Shown: piece by piece, positions 1 through 12,302 of the stretch
How positions within the stretch are numbered: the stretch's first letter is position 1
How the letters are laid out: each line of letters begins with the position of its first letter
Translations under genes and position numbers: made by a program
The notes under the pieces: model-generated
Databases searched by the model: none
Told to the model about the DNA's origin: nothing
The model's input: only the letters and a program-made list of their open reading frames with translations
Origin: Sthenelais limicola
Taxonomy: Eukaryota > Annelida > Polychaeta > Phyllodocida > Sigalionidae
Direction: 5' to 3'
DNA: 64,000 nt
Assembly: GCA_942159475.1 (NCBI GenBank)
Contig: OW804094.1
Coordinates: 15,497,708-15,561,707 of the forward strand

Positions 1-2225
1 GTTTGTATGAATCTGGTGCACATTTCTGGCTTCATTTCATATACTATTGGGATCATTTTAAAAATCATACCTTACGAATAGGCCTACACCGAAAAATGGG
101 CAACAATCTTTTTGATAAAAAATAATATTCAGTTAAAAACACGCTATTCCCCTCTACCAAAATAACATGCTTAATACGATTGCATGTCAATAAATATGCA
201 TTATATTATAATTGCATTGTTTCTTTCAACTAGGCCTACACTTCGTTCTACTTGACCTGAATTCGAGGGGAAATTTTAAAAAAAGACTTCAGGTGAACCG
301 AAAGTTCAGCTAAAGAGAAATGAAAAATATCAATTGTGAGGGAACTTCCAAAAAGTCCAGTTTGACCCCAAAAAAATTCTTCAAACCCACCAAAAATTTT
401 ACAAATCACAGGTCGATCATCTTTTGGACTTTGAAAGACAAAGTACCATACACCTTGACAACAAGCAACTAACACATCAGTGATTTATTGGATACTTTTG
501 AGATTTTGATTGGTTAATTTATATTTATGTCTTGTTGTTTTTTGACAGATCACTCCCAGCAGTCATCGCTTTGGGTGTATTTTGTATTTTAATATTTTTA
601 TTCAGCAAATACATTATGTAACAGGTATAGTATCACCAATAAGCGCTGATCCTCTTTACTCAAAAGCTAATTTACCATATCACCTTATGATTTCCTATTG
701 ATACAAACAAAAAATAGAATATACGATTTTACAAATGTAGTCGTTACAACCATCCCTGGCGCATGGTTCTTATTCGTGACATTCCTTTTAACTTCTGTAC
801 AAAATTTTCTGATATTTCAACGATATTCCAATGAATCATTATGCATATATACCGTACGTCACACGCGCCTCAGTAATCCAGACTACAACTAGTTCTGAGC
901 ATAATTTTAATAATATAATATATGAATTAGTTGGGTTTAAATAAAGAACCTTGTTTTAATTTCATGTCTGCAATGTGGGGTGTATGCCATCCAAAACGCC
1001 CCCTCCCCCCACCACCAAATCATACACTCATGCTCACAGGTGTAGTCTGTGTCTAAATACAGTTAATCTGGACTATGACTCATATACATTTATAAATACA
1101 TTTTCATCCGTGGGTTATGCATACAAATTCAGTTGCAATCAAAATACAATTACTGGTCCACATGTTTTAGATTGCTTAACTATTGCAAGATTCAAAGAAG
1201 GACAAAGAAGTTAACTTTAATGATTATACCAATGTTACATAACGTATTTATTATTTATTACAAAATTTGATCATGAGATTGTACTTCATTTCGTGAATAT
1301 AAACGACTTATCCCTGTGTGTGGCTCCATCAAATATTATTGTTAAATAATACATGTCACTGATAAACATTTGATTTGCTACGGTATTCCTCAGTTCCAAT
1401 GCATGTAATAGCGATGTGTGACAGGGATTTTTTTACCCCGCAACACCGGGTATTTATTTATTTATTCAACATGTCAAAAAATCCCTTTCTCCTAGAGCGG
1501 CATCCTACATATCGAGATCTTACAGGCGCTCACCACATCCTTCTGTCTATTGAGAATTATATTACCTGTTGATCATAAGCCCATATTTTATGTTAGGCCT
1601 ATTTTGAAGAAGAGATTCTATCAAAGTTTTGTGTCAGTTGACCTTTTCTTGGGTGAATTCTGCCACTTGATTTAACGTTTTCATCCATAACATAGGCCTA
1701 CTATTTATTTCTCACCTCCATTCATCTTTAACTTCAGACCCAAGCTGACAGCTGTCAATCTGTATTCCAGTTGCTTCACGAATAGGCCTACATTGAAGCT
1801 GCTCATATTTTTGCGGAACAGTTTGTGTCTGTATAGTTATATATATATATATATATATATATTCGCCGTTTATTATGATCCAGTTTATGGCACCGTATGT
1901 GATTATTGTTTTTTTTGTTTTTACAACAGATTTATTACTGACACCTGCCATCTGGGCATATACATTTCTAAACATATTATATCAAGGCATAAAGGCGAAT
2001 ATTAATCATTTTTTTAAAAGTTGAATATTTTCAACAATACCATCTGCCAGGTGTGATGTGGCAATGTCCACGTATAAATCAGTAGACCCTGAGGGTTAGA
2101 CTTCGTAGTAGTCAGTATACTTAGGAGGCTGAGTAGTAACGAGTCATTTATCACTTAGATCTATTGTACTATTCTTGGTATAGCTGAAGCTATAGTTGCA
2201 ATAAAAGCCCAGCATTTTGGCTGGT
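1..2225. other. 5' flanking DNA, no gene seen
   Basis: No coding exon recognised; the open frames are short and without family resemblance. A (TA)n microsatellite lies at about 1838-1862. The palindromic octamer TAGGCCTA (or one base off) recurs at about 78, 231, 1593, 1692 and 1785. A TTTTTATTCAG word at about 595 resembles the antisense 3' tail of truncated retroposons seen elsewhere in the window. Confidence 0.6.
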
Positions 2226-2387
2226 AAACTACACTTCCATTTACAACACCACGACCGACTTATGTCTTGAATTTCGAGCTGCGAGAGATAGTCTACAGGC
2301 TAGACTCCTACTATATTCCTCTAAGGAATCTGGAAATATTATAGAGCTTAATCTCTTGGTCTTAGAGATAGAAGGATAATCTCTGGG

Positions 2388-3169
2388 ACTTGGAGATTGA
2401 CACAGGCGTCTCCATAGCTTTTCCTCTTCTTTGCCGACATGTTTGAATTTAAATGAATACATCACTACCCTGCATCTCATTTTCAACTCGTACACATAGC
2501 TGTGAGAGTATCAACAAACCCTTGAGCAAACAATTTTTGCCTATATTTAAATGATTTCAATTGTAGGATTATCCAATTAATTATTTTCGAACAAACATTT
2601 GTAATTTCAACACCAAAAATAATGTCAATCGGCTTGATTATGATTTCTTTGCCTCTCCCTTTGAATATCATTCCCCCTTTACCATTCGTATTAAGGTAGC
2701 TACTATCGTATAGCCATTTGAGGACTTCTTGCCACAGCTTCTTGTTTTTTTTTGGCAATTTATTAGGAAATGTACAATATCGATCATCTTTTTCAGGACA
2801 GTAAGAGCATAAATCATTTTTTGTCACATCGATTTGTTTCAGGTACATGTTACACGTTAGCATACCGTGCAATATTTTGTATTGAAATACATGAATTCTG
2901 GATTCTGTAGATGATATATAAGGAATACAAAAAACATCTTTCCACACTATTTCTTCGTACTGTTTTTTCGACAAGTTTAGTTTTTTTTGCCACTTTTGTA
3001 GTTTGTCCCATTTTGGCGGTCTTTTGAAGATTAACTGGGAGTAGATCATTTTGGCTGGGCATGCAAACAGATTCATCTCCCTTTCTTCTACAACAAATAC
3101 AACAGATTCATCGATTAAATTATTGTTTATTGGCCCGACATAACGAACATTGTCACATTTAAAACGCAC
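2388..3169 (-). pseudogene. Tx1/L1-like LINE ORF2 fragment, C-terminal part
   Basis: This is the C-terminal end of a non-LTR retrotransposon ORF2, downstream of the reverse transcriptase. It matches the equivalent part of the full LINE in intron 1 (26038-26721): a W-x-DVFCIPY segment, an FQYKILHG segment and a Cys pair (CSYC) of the terminal Cys/His region. The stretch that should carry the next His/Cys (HYFFECP in the other copy) is replaced by unrelated residues before KKLWQEVLKW. Near 2490 the frame shifts, and the final KLWRRL-type tail continues in another minus-strand frame to about 2390. No RT or endonuclease is present, so the copy is 5'-truncated and dead. It abuts a MITE at 3184. 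Confidence 0.75.
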
Positions 3170-3183
3170 AATTTATGTATGCA

Positions 3184-3534
3184 CAATAGGGGAGTTGCAT
3201 AGCCACCATTTTGAATCTTGATTCGCATGGAATTATGGGAGTAATGGTACAGTATAAAATCTATAGAAAACATGTTATGTTCTGCATGGGATATTTATCG
3301 ATGATCTTATGTCGATATCCATGTGTTTTATATGTTTCCATAGCACAAGCCTCCATCTTTCCCATCATGCATTTGGTTTTTATAGATCATTTATAAAAGC
3401 TGTGATGTTAGTGAAAACATTCTTGCAATTTTCGATAAAGATGTTGGCAAATATGTGTATGCCAGATTTCATTAGAATCCATCCCAGGATGCATTGTACA
3501 GACATGCGCAGTGACATATGCAACTCCCCTATTG
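3184..3534. mobile_element. MITE family B, copy 1 (CAATAGGGG ends)
   Basis: A ~350-bp element ends in inverted CAATAGGGGAGTTGCAT / ATGCAACTCCCCTATTG. Inside the left end is GCCACCATTTTGAATCTTGA, and inside the right end a CATGCGCAGTG segment. The copy at 15813-16138 is the same element reversed. No coding capacity. TSD is unclear because the ends are palindromic; a TA duplication is possible. Confidence 0.75.
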
Positions 3535-4640
3535 TTTTCTAGCGTTGATACGTCATCCTAATAATGTTATTTTGTTTTCAGGTAAAACTCATGTACATGC
3601 CATCACAAGTTCCTTTGCTCTTAAAATGAACATTGAAATAAAAGTTGCCTGTAAGCTTTGTTCTCAGTCATCTATTTATTTTCTTATTAATTTCTTTTTG
3701 TGTTATTTTATTTCTCTAATTCCCCTATTTTTCTTCTCTAATAACTATATCTTATAAACACTTTTTTCAAGACTAAAATAAGTCATTTATTAGTAGAATT
3801 TATATTAATGGCCTTGCATTTCGTATCCTAAAAATATCCTTACTTGCACATTAACTACACATTATGTGTGAAGCCACTTCATATTTTCTACATATATATT
3901 TGTCTATAGATAAGAGCGATTTCCCTCTACACATCACTGTCCCTGATGAAGCCCCCCCTATAGGTCATATGCATGGACGAAATGTTGGACCAAAATAAAA
4001 TGGGGGGGGGGGGGCGAAGATGAATGTTTGAGTGTCCCATTTTCATACCGAATCTATTTTATTTGATTTTATTTCCGCTTGAATAGTACCGGGATATTTT
4101 GTTAACGATTCGCCTAGAGTAGGCCTATATTGCAGTTATTTATCGTGTATGCCTAGGCCTATAGTAGGCTAGTAGGCCTAGCCTATAGTAGGCCTATCTA
4201 TAGGCTATTGGCCCAGAAATAATGATAACCTTTGAGTTCCACCTGTCTGAGACGAAGTAGCCTACATTAACTTTGATTGAATCTTTATAATATATGTAGG
4301 CCTATGTTAAATCAGCTGGAATCTACATGCTAACAATAAGATAAATGTGGGTAGTGATTTAAACAGGAATATTAGGCCTATATGCCCAGGCCTATCTCTC
4401 TGATTTAAACAAAATTTTAAGACTAGCCTATCAACAAGGGAGAGAGGGAAAAAAACCCCAAAAGAATAGAAGGTGGTAGGCTATATAGCCTATGAATTTA
4501 CAAAATAGAGCCATCCTACTTTTGATAATTCTGAGGCTCATCTCAAGTGCTAGAAACTCTAAAGGAAGTAAAATAAATAAACTAATAGCTGTGCCACGCC
4601 CACTTTATAGCTTTCTTGGACGGCCTTGTAAACGCCAGAG
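3535..4640. other. 5' flank, simple repeats and TAGGCCTA cluster
   Basis: No gene seen. A 13-base G run lies at 4002-4014. Between about 4119 and 4400 the word TAGGCCTA or close variants occurs at least seven times, partly interleaved with GTAGGCTA. A short retroposon-like tail is listed separately. Confidence 0.55.
3942..4000 (+). repeat. Retroposon 3' tail with CTGATGAAG...CGAAATGTTGG signature
   Basis: The sequence has CTGATGAAG, then about 25 bases, then CGAAATGTTGG followed by AATAAAA. A diverged copy with the same order (TTGATGAAG, CGAAATGTTGG, AATAAAA) lies at 35609-35660. The CTGATGA ... GAAA spacing recalls a hammerhead ribozyme core, as reported in Penelope-like elements, but helix II does not form here. 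Family assignment is open. Confidence 0.4.
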
Positions 4641-4838
4641 GGTGCTGTAGGTCTGCTATAGCTAGTTCCGAACGGAAACACCAGACGGCGTCTGCGCAGT
4701 GCATGATGGGAGCTGAGTGGTGAGATATGTCAAATATGGCGCCGTTTGTTGTTTAAGACCGAAGACTGGAATAGAAACAGAGATGTCTTTCATTCTACAT
4801 TGACGTCGTTTGTTCTCATTGCTCTCACTGTGGACATA
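4640..4838 (+). promoter_or_regulatory. Promoter and 5' UTR of the DIPP gene
   Basis: GC content rises just upstream of exon 1. An NRF1-type half site TGCGCA is at 4693-4698, followed by GTGCATGATGGGAG. AAATATGGCGCC at 4732-4743 matches the YY1 core (ATGGC), a motif often close downstream of TATA-less start sites. No TATA box seen. The transcription start is not visible; placement near 4680-4740 is inferred from the motifs. Confidence 0.5.
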
Positions 4839-4937
4839 ATGGTGAAGCACAAACCTAATTCCACACGGACGTACGACGAGGATGGGTTCCGACGCCGGGC
4901 GGCTTGTATATGTGTGCGTGACGAGCGGGAGCAAGAG
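4839..4937 (+). CDS. NUDT3: DIPP exon 1 (residues 1-33)
   Basis: The exon encodes the N-terminus of the Nudix hydrolase, MVKHKPNSTRTYDEDGFRRR then AACICVRDEREQE. It aligns over its whole length with the vertebrate NUDT3 N-terminus, including the TRTYDxDG(Y/F)xxRAAC signature. The ATG at 4839 has A at -3 and G at +4, is the only in-frame ATG upstream of the motif, and fits the family's usual start. The splice donor GTAAAG follows at 4938 in phase 0. The YY1/NRF1-type promoter motifs lie 100-150 bp upstream. Signal peptide and membrane segment are absent. Confidence 0.93.
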
Positions 4938-7715
4938 GTAAAGACAGACTTGAGTCAGGACAAACTCTCTATCCCTCTCTCTCTCTCTCTCAGTCACTTA
5001 TTTGTTTTGTTTTTCCCTACTTGACACCCACGAGACTGTCAAAAACCGGCATATGTGTTCGAGAACCTTTGCTCATACATGCATTTATTTCAATCAGTTT
5101 GTTTAATTTTGTTCCAGGCCGTTTGAGGTACCATTATTTTGTTTCTGAGGGCTATGTTTACACATTTTTATTTTGTTCTCTTTGGCTTTGCTGTGGCCTG
5201 TGCTCATCTCTTCTTTAGAAGAACCCGGCCGGTGTAAGTAGACCTACATGTGGGGGTGAAGTTCTGTTTGACAGCTGGGGCTCTTTCTTTGCTAGACCCT
5301 GGGCACAGACATACGCCCACTATCTTAGTTATAAAGGCCTTGGTAGTGTGGGGGAAAAAAACACCTCCAAAGAACGAAATGTCAGAGACCTGTGTGTGAT
5401 CCCGGTGTAACTAATATTAACAATTGTTCATACACCTGCGCATGTGGTGGTAACCTTGGCATAGCATGAGTCTCAGATCTGTTTCTCTAATCCGTGAAGA
5501 AATGATCGGAGAAATGCATGGAACTCAAAAGTGTTGGTTCCCTGTGCGTCTGTGGGGAATCATTCCCATTATTTAGATGAGTGAGTGGTTGCATAGGGTT
5601 GCATCATAAAATTCTCTGGTTGCATATATAGCCTACTCTCAAAGTAACATATCCTAGTTCACATCTACCTATTTACTAACGGTAATAAAAATATCCCTAT
5701 ACATGGTGCAATACTATTTGTTTTTTTATCGTTACTCAACTTACTCAAGTTAGTGGTGGGATTTTCCAATGAGCTGTCTGTAAGTGAATATCACACCTAT
5801 TTTATTTTTGAAAGTTTATGTAACACAACTATGCCTTTAGCTCATATCATGTGTCCCCATGTGACTTCGTAATTAAAAAATTGTGTACGATACCGTATAT
5901 AATCTTAATGAATAGTCAATAGAAAATCAAGTAAGTCTAAAGTGACTGGAACCATGCAGTCTTCTATGCTTTGTCACATTGAAAAGGAGCCCATTGAGTA
6001 CATGTCTAGACTAGAAGAATCAAAACAATAGGCTACTATTTGTTAGTCTAACTTACAATACCCTGTTATCAATTTTATCTAAAGTATCAAAACATGTATG
6101 GCCCGGATCATGGGGAAGTTTGGTTCACGATAGGTCCCATAAACAAATAATAGGGCCGACATGTATGAATGTGGTTGTAGAAACATAATATACAACTACA
6201 TTTCTCTATAATAATATCAAACTACATGCCATGTCCATGTCACTGTTCCAGAGTTAGTGTCTGAGCAGCTCTGAGTGTTCCATACTGTCCTGCTTATCTT
6301 AAGTATCAACTATTGACGTTATGGCATATCAATGACTAGAATGTTGACTTAACCAATGCTATACATAAACATAATTTATATAGGATTGTTTACAGTCCGA
6401 ATAATTCGCGTATTACGTAAACGATGTAGAACGAATCCCATACTCATATATTCATCCATCCATCAATATCCATACTAATCATTAGCCATATAGTAAAGAC
6501 CAAGTAATCATATATCATTAGATCAAAGGAGTGACGTAGCATAATGATAATCTCTCATTATGATTATAATATAATTATTCATGATGTGGTCTTCAGAGTG
6601 TGGTCTTCAGAGTGGAGCGGATATACGCCACTCTCATGACTAGTCCTGTTTCCCTAAAATCATTTTTTAAACATACCGGTAGTTATATATTAATATTTCG
6701 TAATATCACTAACTCGGACCATGTCTCCTTAATTACCTAGATTATATAAAGCACAACCTTTCTGTCTTCGATAATTAAGGGGGAAATTAAAGAGAAATAC
6801 TTGCAAATCATAATTTCTTTTTCATTAATGACAAAATTTACTAAGTGTTCAATTCAAGAATTCTTTATTGCTGATGTTCGTACAATAAGGTGGTCCAACT
6901 ATCTAAATAAACATGCGTCTACATAGGTCTTCCTTTGGATGCCTGATTCCGATTTTTTAGCTTTCTTTTGTTTACTCTATTTCTAATACGGTTTTCTAAG
7001 ACTACCATGGTGTTTTTAATGAGATGATAATATACAATGGTTTTTGGGGTATGAACAGTTGATGGGTATATTACAAGGTTTTAACATGAGTAGGTAATAC
7101 AGTTTGTCCGGACAAGTGATGTATGTTGAAATCAATTCCTTGCAGAATATTGTATTATAAAACACTTGAAAACAAAAAGTGTTTAATATTTCCTTTGTTT
7201 ATCTCTCCATGCAATAAGTGTCCCTGTATACGGACATTCCTTCATTAAGCCACAACAATTATCCCATTAAAGGACTAATTATCTTAATAGGCCAAACGTA
7301 AAATAGTATTTAATCTTAAGACAGATCTCTATACTATATATCATTCTGCATTTATACGTGCGATGTTTTTTCATTTATGTATTTCCTTGTAATTATTCCT
7401 AATTGACCTCCATGCGCGTTCCATCATACGTTGGGATGTGTCAAGTTGAGAGGGATTCTTTAAAAACAGATTTTAGTTTCTCTCGTTCTCCCTCTATCTG
7501 ATTTTGTTTTTTACAAAAATATTTATTCAGGTAGATATACAGTTACACTCTCACATGTGTTTTTTGTTGTGGCCTCAAAAAAGCTATATAATTATATGGT
7601 GGGGAATACAAAGAAATACTGATTACAGTTATAATTATGTATATACATGTATGTGTCCGACTGTCGATTTGATAAGTTCACCTTGCTCCATACTAGAGGA
7701 CAAGTTGTGGGTTTA
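4938..7715. other. Intron 1, first part
   Basis: No coding sequence seen. A (CT)n run lies at about 4975-4991 just after the donor. The rest is AT-rich single-copy-looking DNA, apart from a truncated antisense retroposon tail at 6855-6960 and a TTTATTCAGG word at 7522. Confidence 0.5.
6855..6960 (-). repeat. Truncated antisense retroposon tail, family F copy 1
   Basis: AATTCTTTATTGC near the left end and ATAGGTCTTCC...GGATGCCTGA further right recur at about 50263-50360 and, more diverged, at 47214-47300. The T-rich left side reads as an antisense poly(A)/AATAAA end, so these look like 5'-truncated LINE 3' ends. Confidence 0.45.
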
Positions 7716-7920
7716 TATATCGTTTACAATGGTCCTGGGTATGACCATAAGTGCCTTTCTGTCTCTTTTCTCTCTCTCTCTCTACCTTCTTCTCTATCTC
7801 TTTTCCTGGGTAAGACCATAAACTGCCTCCCTCTCGGCTCTCCCGCCCTTCATATAACCATATTAAATGTGTTGATAAGGACGTAAAGCAACCAATCTCG
7901 CTCACTCCTATATCGTTTAC
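7716..7920 (+). mobile_element. SINE-like retroposon, copy 1
   Basis: A 181-bp insert (7728-7908) is flanked by exact 12-bp direct repeats TATATCGTTTAC at 7716-7727 and 7909-7920, a typical retroposition duplication. It starts near GGTCCTGGGTATGACCATAA, has a CT-rich centre, and ends in AAAGCAACCAATCTCGCTCACTC. A second copy (47857-48036) has its own different TSD. No pol III B box or ORF is evident, so it may be a SINE or a short LINE 3' end with a (CTCA)n tail. Confidence 0.75.
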
Positions 7921-8170
7921 GCTGATTAATACATTTTAAGTTTTTCCCCACAGCTCGTAGTATCATATATGAATATAGATAACTTTATTTCCGTTTTGTA
8001 ATGATGTTGGTTACATGGAAAGCTATCATTATTTATACATAGGTTTTTTTTCTAAACTTTTAAAAAAAAATCCTGTTATGATTAAGTATCAGGTTTATTT
8101 ATGTGGGTTGATTTTGACAAGTTCACCTCCATTGCTTGCATCCTTGAGACTTTATGTGTGTGAGGCATTA

Positions 8171-8404
8171 GGGTGAAATCGCCAGAAAATGCACAATTCA
8201 CCTTTGCCAATCCTCTCAAATAATGAAGATTTAAGACAAAATAACATTCAAAATAAAGTTGAACCTAACCAAACATGTCTTTTTAATCAACTAAATACCA
8301 AGTATATTCAGATATACCTAGCATTGGCCACGTTTCAGTCCAATTTAGCAGAATTTACGAAATGTGTAGAGCTGCCGATTGTACAATTTGTGAAAATCTG
8401 ACTC
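8171..8404 (-). mobile_element. MITE family A, copy 1 (diverged)
   Basis: The family consensus is about 235 bp. Ends are GGGTCAGATTTTCAGAAAAT ... CTGACCC, followed inward by GTACAATT. The '+' orientation has GGCAGCTCTACAC next to the left end. This copy is reversed and worn: the left end reads GGGTGAAATC and the right end CTGACTC. No clear 4-bp TSD. Confidence 0.75.
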
Positions 8405-8536
8405 ACTGGATGTATGAAACATACCCTATATCACATCCACCCTCCGCCACGTGTTGGAGGCCATGTGAGGACCACGAGTGATGCGAACCATTGCGTCAAG
8501 GGCACGAGGGCAAATCAAGACAATAAGAGGCTTGCA

Positions 8537-9146
8537 TTAAAGGTGCATACACTGCCAAATTAATTCATCCTTATTTTAATCTTTATCTTAATTTACTTTA
8601 TTTTTTATATTTGAATTTTGATCCATATCAATGCGGATTAGAAGATGTTGTCACAGAAACTTGAAGGGAAGAACAGCTTTATCTAAATTTATTATTTTTA
8701 TACTGCAAATCTTCTGTAAAACGAGTCACGATTATATACTAGCATGTACAATGCATAATGAAGTTACAATAATCAATTGAAGACTATCTCAAATATAAAG
8801 GAAAAAATAATTACGGTATCTTTTCACTAGTTTGTGTGTCTTAATCGAAATTTGGTTTATTCTTTCTCATTTGATCCAATAATATTTTGATATTGAAGAA
8901 GTATGAAGAGAAATTGATACTGCACATGTACATGTTTTATTTATATGTGCTTTTCTTTCATACACCATCGATTTCAATGTTAACGAGCTCCAAAGCAATG
9001 TGTGAGTTCCTTTACCAATTTTCGTAAATGGCATGGTCAAGAAATTTCTAAAAATAAAAATTGACCGTCTTAAGTTATAAAAAGAGGAGAATTTGGCATC
9101 CTGATGATTAAGGAAATAATAATATCAGCTGGAGATGCCCCTTTAA
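8537..9146. mobile_element. Possible 610-bp MITE with TTAAAGG ends
   Basis: The left end TTAAAGGTGCATACACTG and right end ATGCCCCTTTAA are imperfect inverted repeats around AT-rich non-coding DNA. Only the outer 8-13 bases agree well, so this is tentative. Confidence 0.3.
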
Positions 9147-10662
9147 GGTGTTTACTTGTATTTGATATGGGTGGACGGGCATAGAGATTCACTGGTTATG
9201 GTGGATGAAATAAGTTACACAGGAATCGGGAAGTTAATTTACCTAAATGCATTTAGTGTGATAAGACATTGCTATAGTTACTTATTCAGTATAGTTATGC
9301 TGAGTTATATGATCAATACGACTGTAGGACATCAACAATTTTGGCCTTTTGGGGATGCAGTGTTGAAGATTTATAGTATGTATATCTAATATCAGATTTA
9401 AGGATGAATATCATGTATACTTGTCAAATTCAATTCTTGTGCGACACATTTATGTTTCTAGTAGACATTTTTTCGTTATGGATTTTTGATATTTTATCTG
9501 TGAATGCTTGATAAAGATAGGTCTCGTGAAGCTGTTTTGGACCTCTGGTCTATTATTTCAAAACTCATAATTAAATACATGGTTGTGCAACTATATGTGA
9601 CCATGGAATGCCGACCTGATATTTTGATATATACCTGACATCTCTAATTCATTCTGAGAAAAAAAGGCTGCGACTAAGATTTCGACAGTTTGACTGGTGT
9701 TCCCATCATCTATTTTCTTTTTTGTTGACCTAAACTTATTTTAGGAAACCTTGCCTCTGACTTCTGCGGTATTTGTATGCATCACAAATAAAGAAAAACA
9801 TTAGCCTTGTTCACAGAGTAGATCTCAATATGTGTACATAGCGGGAAAGTCATGGATAGCTTTCAAATATTTACAAATTGTCATCTAAAGACTGTACTTT
9901 GGCCTGGGGGGGGGGGGGGGGGGTGCTGTCCATGCTTCTCCTACCTAGCTTCGAAACCAGGGTTCTATTTTAATCCCCTGAAAATTTTGTTCTAGATGGA
10001 TTTTATTTATATTTATTAGACTTTAATCTTAACAAAGCTTTTCACCCATAATTGATAATTAACTTCTTTAATGAACATTACCTGTTGTGAATAATTCATA
10101 ATTAATGATCATTTACCTCATATTATGTAACCAATTAACACCTAGACCTAACACTGTCAGACTAATGTCCTGCTTCGTGTATCTTATGTTTGTTTCCCCT
10201 GCTCTTTTCTGTTGTGTAGGTTTCTAGTGTACTATATTGCTTAGTTCAAATGTTATCCATAAGCTTACATCATCCTGATTTGGTAGGCCCAGAGCACTGG
10301 ATTTATTTCCCATTGAGATAAACAGGGACCAGTGTTCAAAGGCGGTGGAAGAATATCTTAGTCTCGGTAGCTCAAAGCAGGGTCTCCCATCGCGCCTTAA
10401 AAGCATTGAAAAGCATACAATTTGGACAGATAAATTCAGGCAAAGCCTGTGCCTTGAAACATATAAAATATTGGGCCTTGAAAATATTGGCCGATTGCCA
10501 ATATATATTCCTAATTCGATGTTCTTCGGCACAAATCTGAATTTCAATTGTACGTACGATTAATATTATAAAATAGATTTATTTAACAGTATCTCGTAAG
10601 ATAATTTTAGTCCAAAAGTTAATAACATCTTTATTATACACCAACATCATCAATGTATATAT
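9147..10662. other. Intron 1, no gene seen
   Basis: AT-rich DNA with an 18-base G run at 9906-9923. No further supported feature. Confidence 0.5.
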
Positions 10663-10897
10663 GGGTAAGATTTTCAGAAAATGTACAATTGGCAGCTCTA
10701 CTTATTTAGAAAATTCTGCTAAATTAGGCTGAAGAATGATGAATACTGGATATATCTGAGTATATTCGGTATCACATTCACTTAAAGCATCCGTTTTATT
10801 ATGTTAAACTGCATTTTGAAGCTCATTCCTGTATTAAATGTGGGTTATTTGAGAGGATTGGTGAAGGTGAATTGTACATTTTCTGAAAATCTGACCC
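10663..10897 (+). mobile_element. MITE family A, copy 2
   Basis: Full-length copy with both termini. The 4-bp duplication ATAT flanks it exactly on both sides. Confidence 0.88.
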
Positions 10898-12077
10898 ATA
10901 TATACTCCACCGATCTTCTGTAGACTATGTAGTTAACTGTTATATGAACAGACTACCGCACAGAATTAGTAGAATCTACTAACCTTATTCTGTTCGGTGA
11001 AGTAGATTCGTAAGATTCAGAATGTATTATAGAACAACAATGCTTATATAATAATAACAATCTATCCTCGCAGAAATCATCATTTCAAAATGTTACTAAA
11101 GTAGCCCCATAATTGTATGAATTAAACAATGCCATTAAGAAGAACTGTCGGTTGACGGAAGGAATGTGCTATTTTCTACGATGTATACCTGCTTCTAGAA
11201 ATAACACAATCTCTCTATATATATTTTTTTTTGTACAAGTTTATTTATTCAGGAAATTATTACAAAAATTATAGCACGCTCATCCGCAGATGAATTTTCG
11301 TTGTGCCCTGAGATTACAAATATATTTAAACACATATTGAGAGAGGGCATGATTAATATTACATTCTTCAGGTTATTGTGAGATTACAAGTTGTGTCACA
11401 TTTCGAAATAACGGTAAGAGAGTAATGAGATGGGTGTAATGATGAAAAAAAGTTCCAGTCTAGTTAATATATCACTTACAATATAAGAGAGGTGTGAGAG
11501 GGTGCAGATGATTTCTGAACCATATAATTTGCATCACAGAAAAATTCCAATATAAATGTATTAATTAAATATATATGTCTTTAATAGTTTTAGCCCCTGG
11601 TCATTAACTACTAAATCTACTGAACTGGGGCCTGCTGTTCTTGTTGACCCACACCTCACACCCACCCACACGTCTCTACCTAGTTTTCACTTGTTTTGAA
11701 GCTGAAAAAAACACCAAATTTGTGTTTCCTCTGCCTGGAAATTGGTGAGATCAATTCCGTGGAGACCCTGCAGTGGGAGAGGCAGAAAGGAATATCCTAT
11801 TTCCGTCATTCTACCGCCATACAGTCCGTGGTTGTCAAAACATGACTGAATTTAAAAAAAAACAAAAAAAACATGAGTAAACGCACGTGAGACATCTTGT
11901 TTTGACTGTAACCGCGATTTCTCATCAAAAAAAAAATCTATTTAAAATTCTCCTTCACCCTTGTGCTTCCTGATGATGAAGACTACTCGGTAGGACAATT
12001 ATTATAAAAGAAGTATGGACAATAAAGGAAGTCACAAAAAAATCAAAATACTTATCTATTGAGTTACAACATACGTA
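10898..12077. other. Intron 1, no gene seen
   Basis: A T-run followed by GTACAAGTTTATTTATTCAGG at about 11222 resembles an antisense retroposon tail. CCTGATGATGAAGACTACTCG at about 11970 is a weak match to the CTGATGAAG tail family. Nothing else supported. Confidence 0.45.
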
Positions 12078-12302
12078 GTTCAGATTCTCAGAAAATGTAC
12101 ACTTGGCAGCTCTAAACATTTGGGAAATTCTCCTAAATTAGGCTGAAAAAATGAATACCAGATATATCTGGGTATATTTGGTATCGCATTGATTTAAAGT
12201 ATCTGTTTGTTATGTTAAACTGCATTTTGAAGCTGATTTCTGGCTTAAATGTGGACTATTTGAGAGTAAAGGCGAATTGTACATTTTCTGAAAATCTGAC
12301 CC
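12078..12302 (+). mobile_element. MITE family A, copy 3
   Basis: Recognised by AGAAAATGTACACTTGGCAGC at the left and CTGAAAATCTGACCC at the right. The left GGG is mutated and the copy carries small deletions. No exact TSD (CGTA/ACAT). Confidence 0.8.

Noticed and set aside
4746..4838. N-terminal extension of the DIPP protein upstream of 4839
   Set aside because: The frame is open, but there is no upstream in-frame ATG, and the family start aligns with the ATG at 4839.
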